Assembly (NCBI GenBank): GCA_000827265.1
Contig: KN834854.1
Span: forward strand, 115,946 to 161,419
Length of the DNA: 45,474 nucleotides
Direction: 5' to 3'
DNA from: Collybiopsis luxurians FD-317 M1
Taxonomy: Eukaryota > Basidiomycota > Agaricomycetes > Agaricales > Omphalotaceae
Position numbers and translations under genes: made by a program
Notes under the pieces: model-generated
The model's database searches: none
Seen by the model: only the letters and a program-made list of their open reading frames with translations
What the model was told of the DNA's origin: nothing
Shown here: positions 21,175 through 33,150 of the stretch, in pieces
Layout of the letters: every line of letters starts with the position of its first letter
Numbering within the stretch: the first letter of the stretch is position 1

Positions 21175-21510
21175 TTTCTTTATCCTTTTTTCCTTCCACT
21201 CATCGTACTAGGTGTGATTCTGGACTCTATACTAGCTTATTTTCCCTACTTAGTATCCTGTTTTGACATTTTTTCCTTCCACTCATTGTCCTACAGTATG
21301 TTATTGGCACTCCAGTTTTGGTCTCCCTCTCCCCAACTCCCACTTCCTCTTGTGTCTACACCTTTCTGACCCTGAATCTTCTTGCATCTGTACATCCGTT
21401 GTACCTCCTCTTGTTCAGAATTGAAAATGACCCCACAGGGTCTGTTTGTCATTGGCTAACTCAAGTGATTTGAATGCGCGCGATTGGCCATATCCGCCAT
21501 TTAGTTTGAG
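21175..21510 (-). repeat. Interspersed repeat, copy 1 (inverted relative to 26925-27215)
   Basis: The reverse complement shares with 26925-27215 the blocks GACCCTGTGGGGTCATTTTC, ACAGATGCAAGAAGATTC, AACTGGAGTGC and AATGAGTGGAAGGAAAAA in the same order. At the outer end both have a TTC(A/G)AATCAC segment resembling a tRNA/pol III B box. Length and structure would suit a SINE-like element, but no A box is convincing. Confidence 0.6.
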
Positions 21511-21585
21511 TAATCAATATTATGAGACTAATACAAAATTGCCTGTCTAGGATCAGGCACAGAATTCACCACCTCAAAAACTTGA

Positions 21586-22371
21586 TGCCCTGCCATTGGT
21601 AGTGGGCCAACGCTGCTGCATGGCAGTTACTTGTGCCCTGTGTGGTGGCGCCGATGAGTAAGTACAGTGCTTTGCATAATCCTGCGGCCCTTCAGAATCC
21701 ACGCCGCTGTTGATTTGTGTTTATGTGTTTAGCGCACCTATTGGGTGTTTGTGTAATGAGTGTGCAAACCATGTATGCTGTATGCCATATTTACAGCCCT
21801 ATGAACACTAGCTAATCAGAATATGTACCACTGGTGAGTAAATCAGCGTATGGGAGGCTGGAGTGACAAGCAAGTAATAGTCTAGCAATGGTGTGCCTTA
21901 TGACACAGCTAATGGCACATTGATCCGGTGACTGGGGTACTTGGTGTATCCCGCCATTCAGGGTAAAAAGCAATAAAATTTAGTATGCTGTGGTACTGGT
22001 TGCAACCTACAAGGATATAAGGGCTGACTCCCAGAATTCTTGGCAGTTACTGAGGGAGGCATTGAGGAAGGCATTGAGGAAATGGTGCCAGCAGCTGTTG
22101 CCAGGCATCATTACACAAATACAAATAAATAGCGGCGCATATTCCGAAGGACCGCAGAATTATGCAAAGCACTGTAGAGTCTGGTGACTCAAACACCGCC
22201 GCCTCCCTGCTTAGTCTAAACTCAAAACAGATTGTAATTTATTATGATGACAGCTTTAATATATTACCTTGTGTCATCAGTATTATACCATTAATATAAA
22301 ATTGCCTGTCAAGGATCAGGCACAGAATTCCCCACCCCATAAACTCAGCATTCCATTTCATTCCATGCACT
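21586..22371 (+). mobile_element. Small non-autonomous element, copy B
   Basis: It starts (A)CTTGATGCCCTGCC, with a hairpin around TGGTAGTGGGCCAACGCTGC, continues TGGCGCCGATGAGTAAGTA, and, after the nested MITE, GAGTCTGGTGACTCAAACA, ACAGATTGTAATTTATTA, TGTGTCATCAGTATTATACC and GCCTGTCAAGGATCAGGCAC, to CATTCCATTTCATTCCATGC. Without the MITE the unit is about 275 bp, the same as copy C. There is no coding capacity. The outer boundaries are approximate and no target-site duplication was recognised. Confidence 0.7.
21665..22174. mobile_element. MITE 1 (Tc1/mariner-like, TA target) nested in copy B
   Basis: Terminal inverted repeats begin CAGTGCTTTGCATAAT(C/T)CTG and extend roughly 45 bp with a few mismatches. 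The element is 510 bp and flanked by TA at 21663-21664 and 22175-22176. Copy C of the host repeat has one TA at the same place (40969-40970), which is the empty site. It has no transposase and depends on a Tc1/mariner-like enzyme elsewhere. Confidence 0.88.
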
Positions 22372-23021
22372 CATAAAGAGATGTGAGCATACTGGTTGTA
22401 GGTGGAATAATAGGACACTGAATAGAAATGTGGCAGGGATGGACTCCTGTGTAATGCATGCCTCCTTCATAGGCTTTATGGCAATGGAGTCTCTGGTATG
22501 TCTGGTTGCTGTTGTCTAAAATGTCCCAGCTTTCTAGCCATAGTGTCTTCAATAGTTCCATGATAGGAAGTCATGATGTTGTTACCAATATATGCAAGCC
22601 ATTTTGTAAACAACATAATGGCAGGGTTAAATACAAGAGCTTGCTGCTTATTGGGGTCACAAGCATGGATGGATGGCGTAGTGTGTGATGACATAAAAGG
22701 AACAATAGGTAGAGTAGGTTGAAACCCAGAAAATTTAGAAGAAAATGCCACTTTTAAGTCTGAGGTGTGACTATGATCCACTCTCACTTGCTGGATAACA
22801 TGAGCCAGCCCTAACTAAGAATGGCTCTATGCCTCTCATAGTGAAGACCCTTGTCAGGTATAGGTGTGTTTGATGAACACCTGCATTCAGTTAGGCAGGT
22901 ACATTGAGTGTGGTTTCATAAAGACACAAGGCACTAACTAAGACCTCAAAGTATGCAGGAGGTATAAATTGGTACTGGTAAGCTGTAGACAGACAGGTGC
23001 TGGTGTTCAGCAATGGTAACT
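22372..23021. other. Stretch between element copies; weak minus-strand frame
   Basis: A 103-codon minus-strand frame (22787-22476: FSSKFSGFQPTLPIVPFMSS and following) has no recognised family and could be a distal exon of the broken gene at 23416-24461 or chance. I see nothing else. Confidence 0.2.
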
Positions 23022-23085
23022 TACTTGGCACCTGCTATCGGAAGTGGGCCAACTCTAAGGTGTGGCAGGTGCTCATGCCTTTCTC
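23022..23085 (+). repeat. Solitary left end of the small element
   Basis: ACTTGGCACCTGCTATCGG, AAGTGGGCCAACTC and GTGTGGCAGGTGCTCATGCC align with the left-end hairpin of copies A, B and C. The stem here is GCACCTGC/GCAGGTGC. The matching right end is absent. Confidence 0.6.
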
Positions 23086-23415
23086 AGTAAAGTTCAAACC
23101 ATTTGTTCAGAAGGTCAATTATCAGGCAAAAATTTAATATTGAGAATAATGAGAGACAACTCTTATAATGAGTAGTAAAGGAGACATGGAAGAAGCATAA
23201 TAATCATACAAACAATTGACATACTTAGGAATATTCAAATTGTTTAGTTAGTAACATTCATATTAGTTGAAAGATGAAACTCCTTGAGTGAGCAGTTAAG
23301 TTTACTAAACTGTATTTCTCCTGTAGCAGCCATCCTCTTCTTTGTAGAGTGTGGATTTACAGAATCATGAGATGGAGCTGAGAGCTGTCAGATATGGGCA
23401 TTCTGTAACATGGAA

Positions 23416-24461
23416 TTAGTGACTACAGAAGAAATATAATTTGTCACTCACTTTACAGTGTCTGGAATCAAAAAGAAGTAAAGCTTTCAACTCCAATCTC
23501 AGATCAAATGACCATTTATTTGCAAAATTGGGAGTAACAGCAACATTGAAAATAACTTCAACAATGTCACCAGAGCCAAAGTCCCCAGCAAAAGCTGGCA
23601 TTGTTCTGATACAACATTCAGTACTGTTAAAATAATAGATCACAGAAAGTTTACCTTCCATGCTCATCGGATGTAGCAAAGGAAACCATATTGTCTCAAG
23701 TATAAACCAGCTTTTCTCCAGGGACAAATTTTAAGACCTGCTCTGGGTCTGTAAATGCATCAGGGTCAAGGATATGAGCTGGATGTGCAGATTCAGCTGG
23801 TTGAAGCAATGCAATGCAAAGTCAAGAGCTGGAAAGGATTGAAACCCAGCAGAAGGGAAGTCTGAGAGTTTATATTGCTCATTTTCCTTCTTTAGCAGAG
23901 AGGAAACTGCAGAATAAACTGTGTGGAGTGTGGCAAGAGATTTTGCAAATTCAGCACTGCCAATGCTTGTGAGCTGAACATGTCTTCAAAGATGGCAAAG
24001 TTTGGACATGTTAGTGCTACCAGAAAGCCTCAAGCCTCAAGTATTTAACCACAGTATAACAGTAGATAGTGATCACAAACCTGGCTGAAATAGGCTCCAA
24101 ATCCAGCTGACTGACAACTCCTTGCAGTCTGAAAGGAGGAAAGACTACATCTCCTTTTGTGTCATTAGGGACAACACCAAGTCTGTAATACCGGTTGTCT
24201 TTAATTGCAATAAGAGATAAAGACTGTATCCTCTGTTGCAAGCACCAATAAAGTAAGTGGACATTGAACAAAATATTACCAACTTACATCAGACACTCCA
24301 AGATGAAAGAGACTTTCAGAGGTATCCTTAATAGCAGGTGGTAGCTGTGCTGAAAGATCAGCAATGATGCTATCCAATTCAGTGTGAGTGGTTTCATAGT
24401 ATCAAACTTACTCATGGTTCAGGGGGATAGACACAGAGTCAGCGAGAGTGTGATGAGCCAT
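23416..24461 (-). pseudogene. Multi-exon gene of unknown function
   Basis: It starts at ATG 24461 (MAHHTLADSVSIPLNHE). Exon 1 (24461-24288) has in-frame TAA and TGA near 24410, fitting CAA and CGA codons, and ends HLGVSD. Intron 24287-24233 (GTAAGT...CAG, 55 nt) leads in phase to exon 2 (24232-24081: LSLIAIKDNRYYRLGVVPND). The next exon reads EFAKSLATLHTVYSAVSSLL, with one TGA. After a frameshift come HILDPDAFTDPEQVLKFVPG and TSDEHGR, a 49-nt intron, and the exon TMPAFAGDFGSGDIVEVIFN, whose SGDIVEV and LELKALLLFDSR recall a multicopy basidiomycete protein type with GDIVEVQ and LRSI-LLD motifs. That resemblance is from memory and unnamed. No function is inferred. Confidence 0.45.
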
Positions 24462-25934
24462 TCAGAGGCTTGAGAGAGAGAAATGGGGGAAGGTAAAGGT
24501 ATATTCTCTAATGTAAAAATCCTAAGTTAAATACAAAGTACTGGAATAAGTATACAGAGCCCTGATCTAGCTGGAATGCTGAGTCCAATTAGGTTGTAAT
24601 TCAATGTAACACATTCAAAATAACAATAACTGCTAGACTGAATACTAGCTGCCCTGGCCACAAGTTAATGCTTAAAGATCAGATTTATATATAATCACAA
24701 AACACAAAACATCTGCAAATTTAAGTGGAGCTCCAATAGGGTGCTGTGAATTAAAAATCAAAATTCCTTTATAACATATACAGTAATGGCACAAGGAAGC
24801 AAGAAAGGAGCTAACAACAAAGGAATCATTGAAATATTGGATTATGCTGCAGTGCAGCACCAATAAGCCATATGTGATATGATACATGTGGCTGCAGCCT
24901 GTCCAGCCTTAAGGCTTTGGGCTGGAGCCTCACCTAGATTATGGTGGGGTAGAATGCCCCAAAGATACCCTTGTTAGGATAAATATTCTGCCTCAAATAA
25001 TCATCCTAAGTAGGTCCAGTTAGGTGGCTGCCTGAAGTGGAGGTGAGCTTGACCTGTATCTGTCTCCAGAAGATACCTTCTTCAACCTCATAGGTTAACA
25101 GCCTGTCAACAGCCTTTGTAGATTTAATTGCAGAAGTGTGTCTTTCCCAGGTGAAAATCATACTTCCTTTTCCAGACCAATACCAATTGTTAGGTGATTT
25201 CAAACTTCTATAAGGATCTACAAGCAGTGAGTCATTTGTAGACATGTCAGCAACTCATTTTAATAACTACGCAGGTTCATATGCATCTGGTAAGCCTCAA
25301 TCTTGTAGTATCAAAATTGCTGCATCCTTAATTGGGATCCATGATAATTTGAATATAACAGCTGTCGATGACCTGCATAATGACTCTTGTAATTCTCTTA
25401 ATACTTTTCATAACACATAATATGCTTTTTTCAGCTCAAAAGTCTCTGCTTCCACTTCTGCTCTGGTCTGCAGTCACCATGCCCCTGTCTTCTTTGTCAG
25501 TAATTTGGAGCACCCTGTTTGGCCAATGGGAGAGTGGTTTATGCACTTCAATGTTTTGACCAATGATGTTAAAATATGCAGATGTGCAGAACTCCACAGA
25601 TTAAGTACAACTGTACTGTAGATAGAGCAATGCTGTCTTGCCCTTCATCATCTGTTCGCTGGTCAGTGTTTCTATACTCAAAGTGTCCATGAAGCTGAAG
25701 CCTGCAAGCTTTGTCCAAACTTTAATAAATAACTGATAAGCGCCTATAAGGCATCATAAGGCCCATAATGCAAATGGCCCTCAAATGCCACATAATGAAA
25801 CAGTCGCATTCTGAAGACCGGCAGCTATTGGTAAGGCAGGCACTCTTGTAATGGCTTGCAAGCTGGAGCACCCATATAATGACTCATGAACCAGGTGCCA
25901 AATTATTACAAAAGCTAATCATGTACATCTTGTA
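24462..25934. other. Intergenic, with one unrecognised minus-strand frame
   Basis: A 79-codon minus-strand frame (25245-25006: STNDSLLVDPYRSLKSPNNW, then IFTWERHTSAIKSTK) is followed after one stop by further open sequence (DDYLRQNIYPNKGIFGAFYP), so it may be part of a broken gene. I recognise no family. The palindrome AGCCTTAAGGCT lies near 24905. The remainder shows nothing I can name. Confidence 0.25.
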
Positions 25935-26035
25935 TGCTTGCAGTTTACTACACTTTACTATACTCTGTATTGTACACTTTCTATTATACTTTACTGTACA
26001 CTATATTACACTTTGTTCTTTTTGCACACTAAGGG
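25935..26035 (+). repeat. Low-complexity TACACTTTACTATACT-type array
   Basis: Irregular repeats of TACACTTT, TATACTTTACT and TGTACAC run for about 90 bp, with no constant period. A short similar run lies near 27205-27235. Confidence 0.6.
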
Positions 26036-26180
26036 ATTTGATCTGAAGGGGTATTGTTAGATGGGCACTAAAGGTTATTAGTTAGAGCATACTTACCGCT
26101 AGGCTATTAGGTTTCATTTTCCAAGGGAGTTGGAGTTAATAAGTAGCATCTTTGGCCGCCAGAAAACTTATAAGGGAATT

Positions 26181-26776
26181 ATGAGGTATGGGGGGACCAC
26201 AAACACTTGTCATTTCTATTGCACTCCCAGATATACTCTTTGCATCCCTCCTCTACAACATGCTGCTACTCTTCTAAATGTACGATCCAATGCTGTTAGT
26301 CTGAGGGAGCTAACCCCCAAAGTGAGTGAGGATGAGAGTGATCATGGGAATGAACTTGAGGTTGAGAAAATCTGCGACTTCTCGGATGGTGAAAAGAAAG
26401 TGAGTAGACATATGATTCTTAGTATTATCTATTAGTAACTGTTTTTCAGACTGAAGTTGACCAATTGCATCCAATTCCTGATACTGATATGTCAGGGTGG
26501 TATTACATTACTTCGAAACTGCAAAAGCAATATCCAGCAGGAAAACCTGCCTTGCATGTCTGCTCTCAAGCATCCACAATCTTAGAGCTTTTGAATAATG
26601 AACAGGCAGTAGAAATGATGAAGAAGATGGGGATTAAGGTGATTGATTACACTTGGTGGCGAGGTAAATCTCACTCAGGTGCAATGGAAGGAGTGTTGCA
26701 ACCAGATTCAACATGTACCCTTCTGCAACAGGAAATCTCACAGCAGACTCAAATTGTCAAAGCTCATTGTCATTAG
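26181..26776 (+). CDS. Hypothetical protein, two exons, no internal stops
   Basis: Exon 26181-26399 and exon 26450-26776 join in phase across a 50-nt intron (donor GTGAGT, acceptor TTTTTCAG), giving about 181 residues. The start is chosen as the first in-frame ATG after an upstream stop; the open frame itself reaches back to 26130. The first exon ends in an acidic stretch (VSEDESDHGNELEVEKICDF). The second reads DMSGWYYITSKLQKQYPAGK, ILELLNNEQAVEMMKKMGIK and DYTWWRGKSHSGAMEG. I recognise no family; a larger protein with missing upstream exons is possible. Its integrity contrasts with the decayed neighbours. Confidence 0.45.
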
Positions 26777-26924
26777 TACCTTTTTGCTTGACAAGACCAG
26801 AGAGAAGTGCATTGAAAGTATATACACATAAGTATCATATCAAAAGAAAGACATAGATTCAAAAGTGGACATAAAGTAGATACTTATAGTTTTAATTACT
26901 GTCTGAGACCACATAAGGTAAACA

Positions 26925-27215
26925 TGGTCCAATCATGTGTGTTCGAATCACTCTAGTGCATTAGCCAGCAACAAACAGACCCTGTGGGGTCATTTTCATT
27001 TTTGAGCAAGATGGAGGTACAATGGTTGTACAGATGCAAGAAGATTCGGGGTCGGGAAAGTGTAGACATGAGAGGTGGAAGTTGGAGAGAGGGGAAACTG
27101 AAACTGGAGTGCTGAACAAGAAAAAGGGAGGGAAAATGAGTGGATTATGAACACAAGGGGAGGGTGACAGTGAAGACGCACACTAGTACAATGAGTGGAA
27201 GGAAAAAGTACATTG
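26925..27215 (+). repeat. Interspersed repeat, copy 2
   Basis: It is homologous to the reverse complement of 21175-21510 through several conserved blocks (see that entry). It starts near GGTCCAATC, contains GTTCGAATCAC at 26938-26950, a B-box-like sequence, and ends with AGTACAATGAGTGGAAGGAA. Confidence 0.6.
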
Positions 27216-28080
27216 CATATATATACTATACTTTACATTAAGCCAACTGAGAAGAAAGGGTAGCAGAGGAAGAAAAAAAAAATTGTCTTGTATCTTTGTA
27301 ATTACATCTAACTATGTGAGGTATAACCAGTCCGATGCTTGATTGTCTCTATGTGTGGCATGTCACAATACATAATGCAGAAAAAAAAAATTGTGGAAAA
27401 GGAAAATCGATGGAGGAGGAGGGGGGCATAAAAGGGATAAAACAGTATGTGTCGCGAAACAACAAAACCGACTGGATATACTTGATGATTGCAGAGGAAA
27501 AAGCAATGGATGAAACAAAAAAAAGAATGATAAATGCTTGTGTCATCTATAGTCCAAAAATGTGTCCCACATCTAATGTTACCTTGAGGTTACTATATGT
27601 GATAAAAGAAGAATTATAGCAAATGCGACTTTTGGAATCAAGGAAATTAGGTCAAACATCATTGAGCCTGATAATGTAACAGCTGATTGGAAAAATGAAA
27701 TGAGCAGGAATCAGATCAAGACGAGACAATTTTAGTGAGAAGCAGTGCATGTGTGGGAGAGGAGTTGAAAAAGAAAAGATAAGAAAAGAAGGAAAGGAGC
27801 ATGAGTCACTGGCAGACAGACAAGATGTTCTATAAGGAGATTATATCCGTCTATTGTCAACCTGTACGTGATGATTGTTGGTTTTTTTCTTGCTTCTGCT
27901 GGTGTTTCTGTATGGCATGAGAGAGAGTCTTCATATAAAACAAGCATGGGAACATAGAGGCATATCCAGTTGCAAAAGGTGAGTGGCAGTAATGTGAAAT
28001 GACAGGATGCATTTGAGAGAAGGTAAACAAGCTGGGCAACCTGTCCAGTGGCTCTTCAAAGAGTGACATTGGCAGAATTT
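27216..28080. other. No supported gene
   Basis: A-rich stretches and a 94-codon plus frame (27335-27619) without motifs or intron signals. A purine-rich run near 27770-27800 is probably simple sequence. I see no recognisable element. Confidence 0.3.
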
Positions 28081-28081
28081 A

Positions 28082-29650
<1,569 letters not shown>

Positions 29651-30159
29651 TTGAAGGAGTCATTGGCATCATCAGAGATTTCCCTCTTCATGCGCATGTT
29701 GCATCTGCTGACCATTGTTCCATACACTGCAACCAATTCAACACTCTCCAGAAACCTCCCCCTGTGCCACATCTCTACATGCAAACTGATGCTCAAGTGT
29801 GCATGTGCATGTACAGATTGCCTCTCTGGTATCCCATGTGCGTGAAGAGACATGTGAGATGCAAAAAAATGGGATATTTTGTGCAACTTGCAGCGGCACT
29901 ATTTGGTTAATATATACATGAAGTGATATTGATAGTAGCTGAGCTCAAGGCAACAGATGCATGTACAATCAGTAGTGTGTCAATACTTTTGCAAAATTCA
30001 GCTATCTTATGTCTTTTTCCTTGAGCATGTCATTGGTTCACAAGCAGGAGCCACAGTATTATTACACTTTCCACATCACCTGTGAACTGTTCTGGACTTG
30101 CAACCACCATGAGCTGCTGCTACCTGACCCAGTGGCTCTTGAACAGCTTCGACTGGAGT
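29651..30159. other. No supported gene
   Basis: Open frames here are short and without motifs. The segment separates the helicase pseudogene from the gene at 30160. Confidence 0.3.
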
Positions 30160-31638
30160 TCACTCTGTTTGATTCATCACTGGAGTGGCTTGTGGTGTTG
30201 GTGCCCTATTATCAACTACTGGAGCAGCTGGCGCTGTCAGTGCTGCACCATCAACAGCTTGCAGCTCTTCCACAATGTCAGAGAGATCTGAATTGAGGTC
30301 AATGGGAGTATGAGAAGCTTGAGCACCGGATGGATACAAGTCGGCACTTCCAGCTGAAGGAGTCAGGCCAGACACTGTGCAATGTGATCAGTGTCTTGAA
30401 AGCTGGCTTGATAAGTAAGATAGACTCACCTTCTGAGATTGTTATGGCTTGCAGAGCTTCAGTCATGTTGTCAAGGTCAGAGGCTTCATTATCATCATCA
30501 CCAGCCCCCGAGTGAGCAGAAGTCTTGCCCTTGAACACATGTTGATTCCAGTACAAATGCAGCGCCTTATGGTACTCAGAACCTTCAGCATTCTTCAGCA
30601 GATGAAAAATTTTCCAAAATTCCTTGTAATAGGATATTTTGGATGTAGAGCCTTCTTCAATGAACTCTTGGTCATTGGACACAAGATATTTAGCCTAAAC
30701 AACAGGTTAGTTGATTCTTCATAGCAATAAATCAAGTGTGCACTGTAATAGCAGAGAATGCAATCATAGAATTAGTTACTCGTTTGACTCCCCATCTGCA
30801 TCTGAGCAACCTTGCTTCAAATTTGAACTTTTGCACAGTCAGGGACAATTTACCAAAGAGCATTAGTCATAAAATCTAGTCAGAAAGTAGGTTAAAGGAA
30901 TATTCTACAGTGGTAACTGAGTCACTTACATTGGTGAGCCACTCTGTCATAAATAGAAGACCACCAGCTTTTTTCAAACCAGGATAATACAGAGGAATCA
31001 ATATTTTTGGTTTTTCCTCATTAGGGAATAGAAGTAAGTGTTGGAAAGCATCAGAATTCTTGCAGCTTCATCCCTCACTGTAAGTCCACATGTTGGCTGG
31101 AAGATTGAGAGAGGCAAAGATGAGTGGAGCAGTGAGGCAGGTATTGTAAATAGCTGTACCTCATGATGCATTTGCTTCGCCAATGAACTAGGAAACAAAC
31201 AATATAACAAAGATTATAAATGCATTATAGAGTTAACCACATACTGCATTGCAAAATGGAGGGTATTCAGCTGCCTGCTTATGCATCTCCACTTCACCCA
31301 ATAGATATTCTTGAATCTCAAAAGCACCGCCAGCTTTATATGCTTCAAATGAAGCCAGCCACTCTATGGAATCAGGAGTGGGAGAGTTTGCAGGTGGCAA
31401 CACCATAAAATATATTGGGAGTGCCCATGGTGAAACAGTTAGAGCATATTTTTTACCCCAAAGAGTCCATTTCTATAGTCAAGGTGAGGATCCACATGTT
31501 TCTTTTTCCTACCCTTTCCTTTTGATGCCTGCTTCATTACATGGAGTCGAGACTGCAGCTCATCTATTCACTTGTGCAGCTTCTTGGTATGATCTAGAAG
31601 CTTCTGCTCACAGTTTTGAGTATAGTCCAGAGCCTGCA
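30160..31638 (-). pseudogene. Decayed gene of unknown function (Agaricomycete multicopy type)
   Basis: Minus-strand exons begin right after an acceptor (TTTTATTTATGCAG) at 31639 with ALDYTQNCEQKLLDHTKKLH, then RYALTVSPWALPIYFMVLPP, IEWLASFEAYKAGGAFEIQE, TAIYNTCLTAPLIFASLNLP, LYYPGLKKAGGLLFMTEWLT (ending at a GTAAGT donor near 30934), and 30682-30299 (DQEFIEEGSTSKISYYKEFW and following). A Ser/Ala/Pro-rich acidic C-terminus follows (IDLNSDLSDIVEELQ). The layout recalls a protein type repeated many times in mushroom genomes near transposons, but I know no domain name or function. Frameshifts and stops separate the pieces. The upstream exon is missing: the gypsy 2 pol end lies directly beyond the intron acceptor. 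Confidence 0.45.
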
Positions 31639-31650
31639 TAAATAAAAATG

Positions 31651-32493
31651 TCAATAGAAAGCAACAAAATGTGGCAACAAAAGAAGAAAGCAGCCCCTCT
31701 CTAGGGCACAAACTCCATTTTGTGCAAATTTGGCTAGCATATTTTCAGAGGGGATGTTTTTTGGAATAGGATTGGTGATGGGAAGGGGGATAAGACAAAG
31801 GAGTTCTTTGGGGAATTGTGATATTGGAATCTTGATTTTGTGGATGGCCATTGGTTTCAGCTTGTGAGGGGCTTTTGTATGGAAATCCTGTACTGTGTCT
31901 TTAGCATTCTCAAGGTTCATCAGTGGTTCCCATGTCATTTTGTGTGCCCCATACCCCTTCCATTTTACCTTGTACAGGATTTATCCCCCCTGGCTCTTCT
32001 TGGAGTCCACTATATCCTCTACTTCATATTTGGACTCTCTCCCTTCAATGATTTCTGGTGGTGGTCGCATGTTTTGGGGTTGTATTTGATATTCAGGTTC
32101 ATGGTAAGGGGTGAGTAGTACTTCATTAAAGACAGAGCAAATACTTTTCCACATCTTTGGGATGTCTAGTTGGTACAACACCATTCCCACTTTCTTTATG
32201 ACCTTGAAGGGGCCAAAACATTTGTCATCTAACTTCTCCATTAGTTGATTGGTGGTTATATTTGTCACTTCTAACCAGACTTTGTCTCCAATCTTATACT
32301 CAATTGACTTGTGGTGTTGTTTGTCATAGTGCTGTTTCATGTCCTCTGCTGCCTTTTTAAGGGCTGAGCCAATCTCCTGGCATATGCAGACCATCTGTTC
32401 TGCAAATGCTTGTGCTGTAGGATTATTGGAGCTGGTTTTGGGCACAATTCCTTTGTATGGGTGGCATCCCATGTTGGCAAAGAATGGGGTCAC
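31651..32493 (-). pseudogene. Gypsy 2 integrase C-terminus and chromodomain
   Basis: The frame 32493-31981 carries the integrase C-terminal SH3-like region (MKQHYDKQHHKSIEYKIGDK, KVWLEVTNI, FGPFKVIKKVGMVLYQL, VFNEVLLTPYHEP) and the chromodomain start (PPPEIIEGRESKYEVEDIVD). A frameshift near 31985 moves the rest (MTWEPLMNLENAKDTVQDFH) to another frame, with stops in between. Confidence 0.82.
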
Positions 32494-33150
32494 ACGGGTG
32501 GCAGAATGGACTCAATTGTTGTACACAAACTCCATGAGTGGTAGCCATTCATGCCAGTCATTCTGATGGTAGTTGATGAATAGCCAGAGGTAGTGCTCAA
32601 TTTCCTGGTTACTTTGTTCCATTTGGCCATTGGTCTGTGGGTGATAAGCTGTCATGTAGTTTGCTTCTATTCCAAGGAGTCAATATAGTTCTTTCATGAA
32701 GTGTGAGTAGTACTGATCATGAATGATTATTCTCAGTACACTGTATATTGGAAAGATCTTATCTCAGTATATCTTTGCCATTCCTTCTGATGTGAGACTC
32801 ATGTATGGGATTGAGTCTGGGTCATTTGGTGAATTTGTCTACCATGACCAATATGGCATTATACCCTCCTGACTCTGGTAATTCCCCAATTAGGTCTGTT
32901 TCAATGACTTCCCAGGGTTCCAATGGTACATCGTGCAGGTTAAGTTGCTTGACATCTCTTGCACCCTTGTACATATTTGGTGACATCATGGTTTATACTT
33001 GGCCACCAGTATGTTCAAGTGATCAATTCCCATGTTTTGTACTGTCCAGGGTGTCCTGCCAAGATAGTGTCATGGTGCATTTTTATGATGTGTCCCAAAG
33101 GTCCTGGTTTTTGGGTGTATAGATCCAGTTCTTCCAGTAGATGACATTGT
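32494..33150 (-). pseudogene. Gypsy 2 integrase core
   Basis: Recognisable pieces are ETDLIGELPESGGYNAILVM followed by VDKFTK (about 32830-32910), and YHPQTNGQMEQSNQEIEHYL with the catalytic Glu retained (about 32600-32660), then MEFVYNN and a stop. Thr to Met and Arg to Gln beside the Glu fit CpG transitions. Stops and frameshifts interrupt the core. Confidence 0.75.

Larger units (their letters stand above)
20537..21585 (+). mobile_element. Small non-autonomous element, copy A (interrupted)
   Basis: The left end ACTTGATGCCCTGCCATTGG with its hairpin (20542-20590) and the right end with ATTGCCTGTC(T/A)AGGATCAGGC and CACAGAATTCACCACC (21545-21578) match the two ends of copies B and C. The roughly 275-bp core length of those copies implies that most of the interior here (including the direct repeats and the 335-bp repeat) was inserted later. 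Its right end is fused directly to the left end of copy B, forming a head-to-tail pair. Confidence 0.45.

Noticed and set aside
25935..26035. A telomere- or centromere-type satellite
   Set aside because: The TACACTTT/TATACT run has no constant period and is only about 90 bp long, so it is simple low-complexity sequence.
26130..27700. TET/JBP-type oxygenase cargo, sometimes found with KDZ elements
   Set aside because: No His-x-Asp and distal His/Arg oxygenase signature was found in any frame of this or other unassigned regions.
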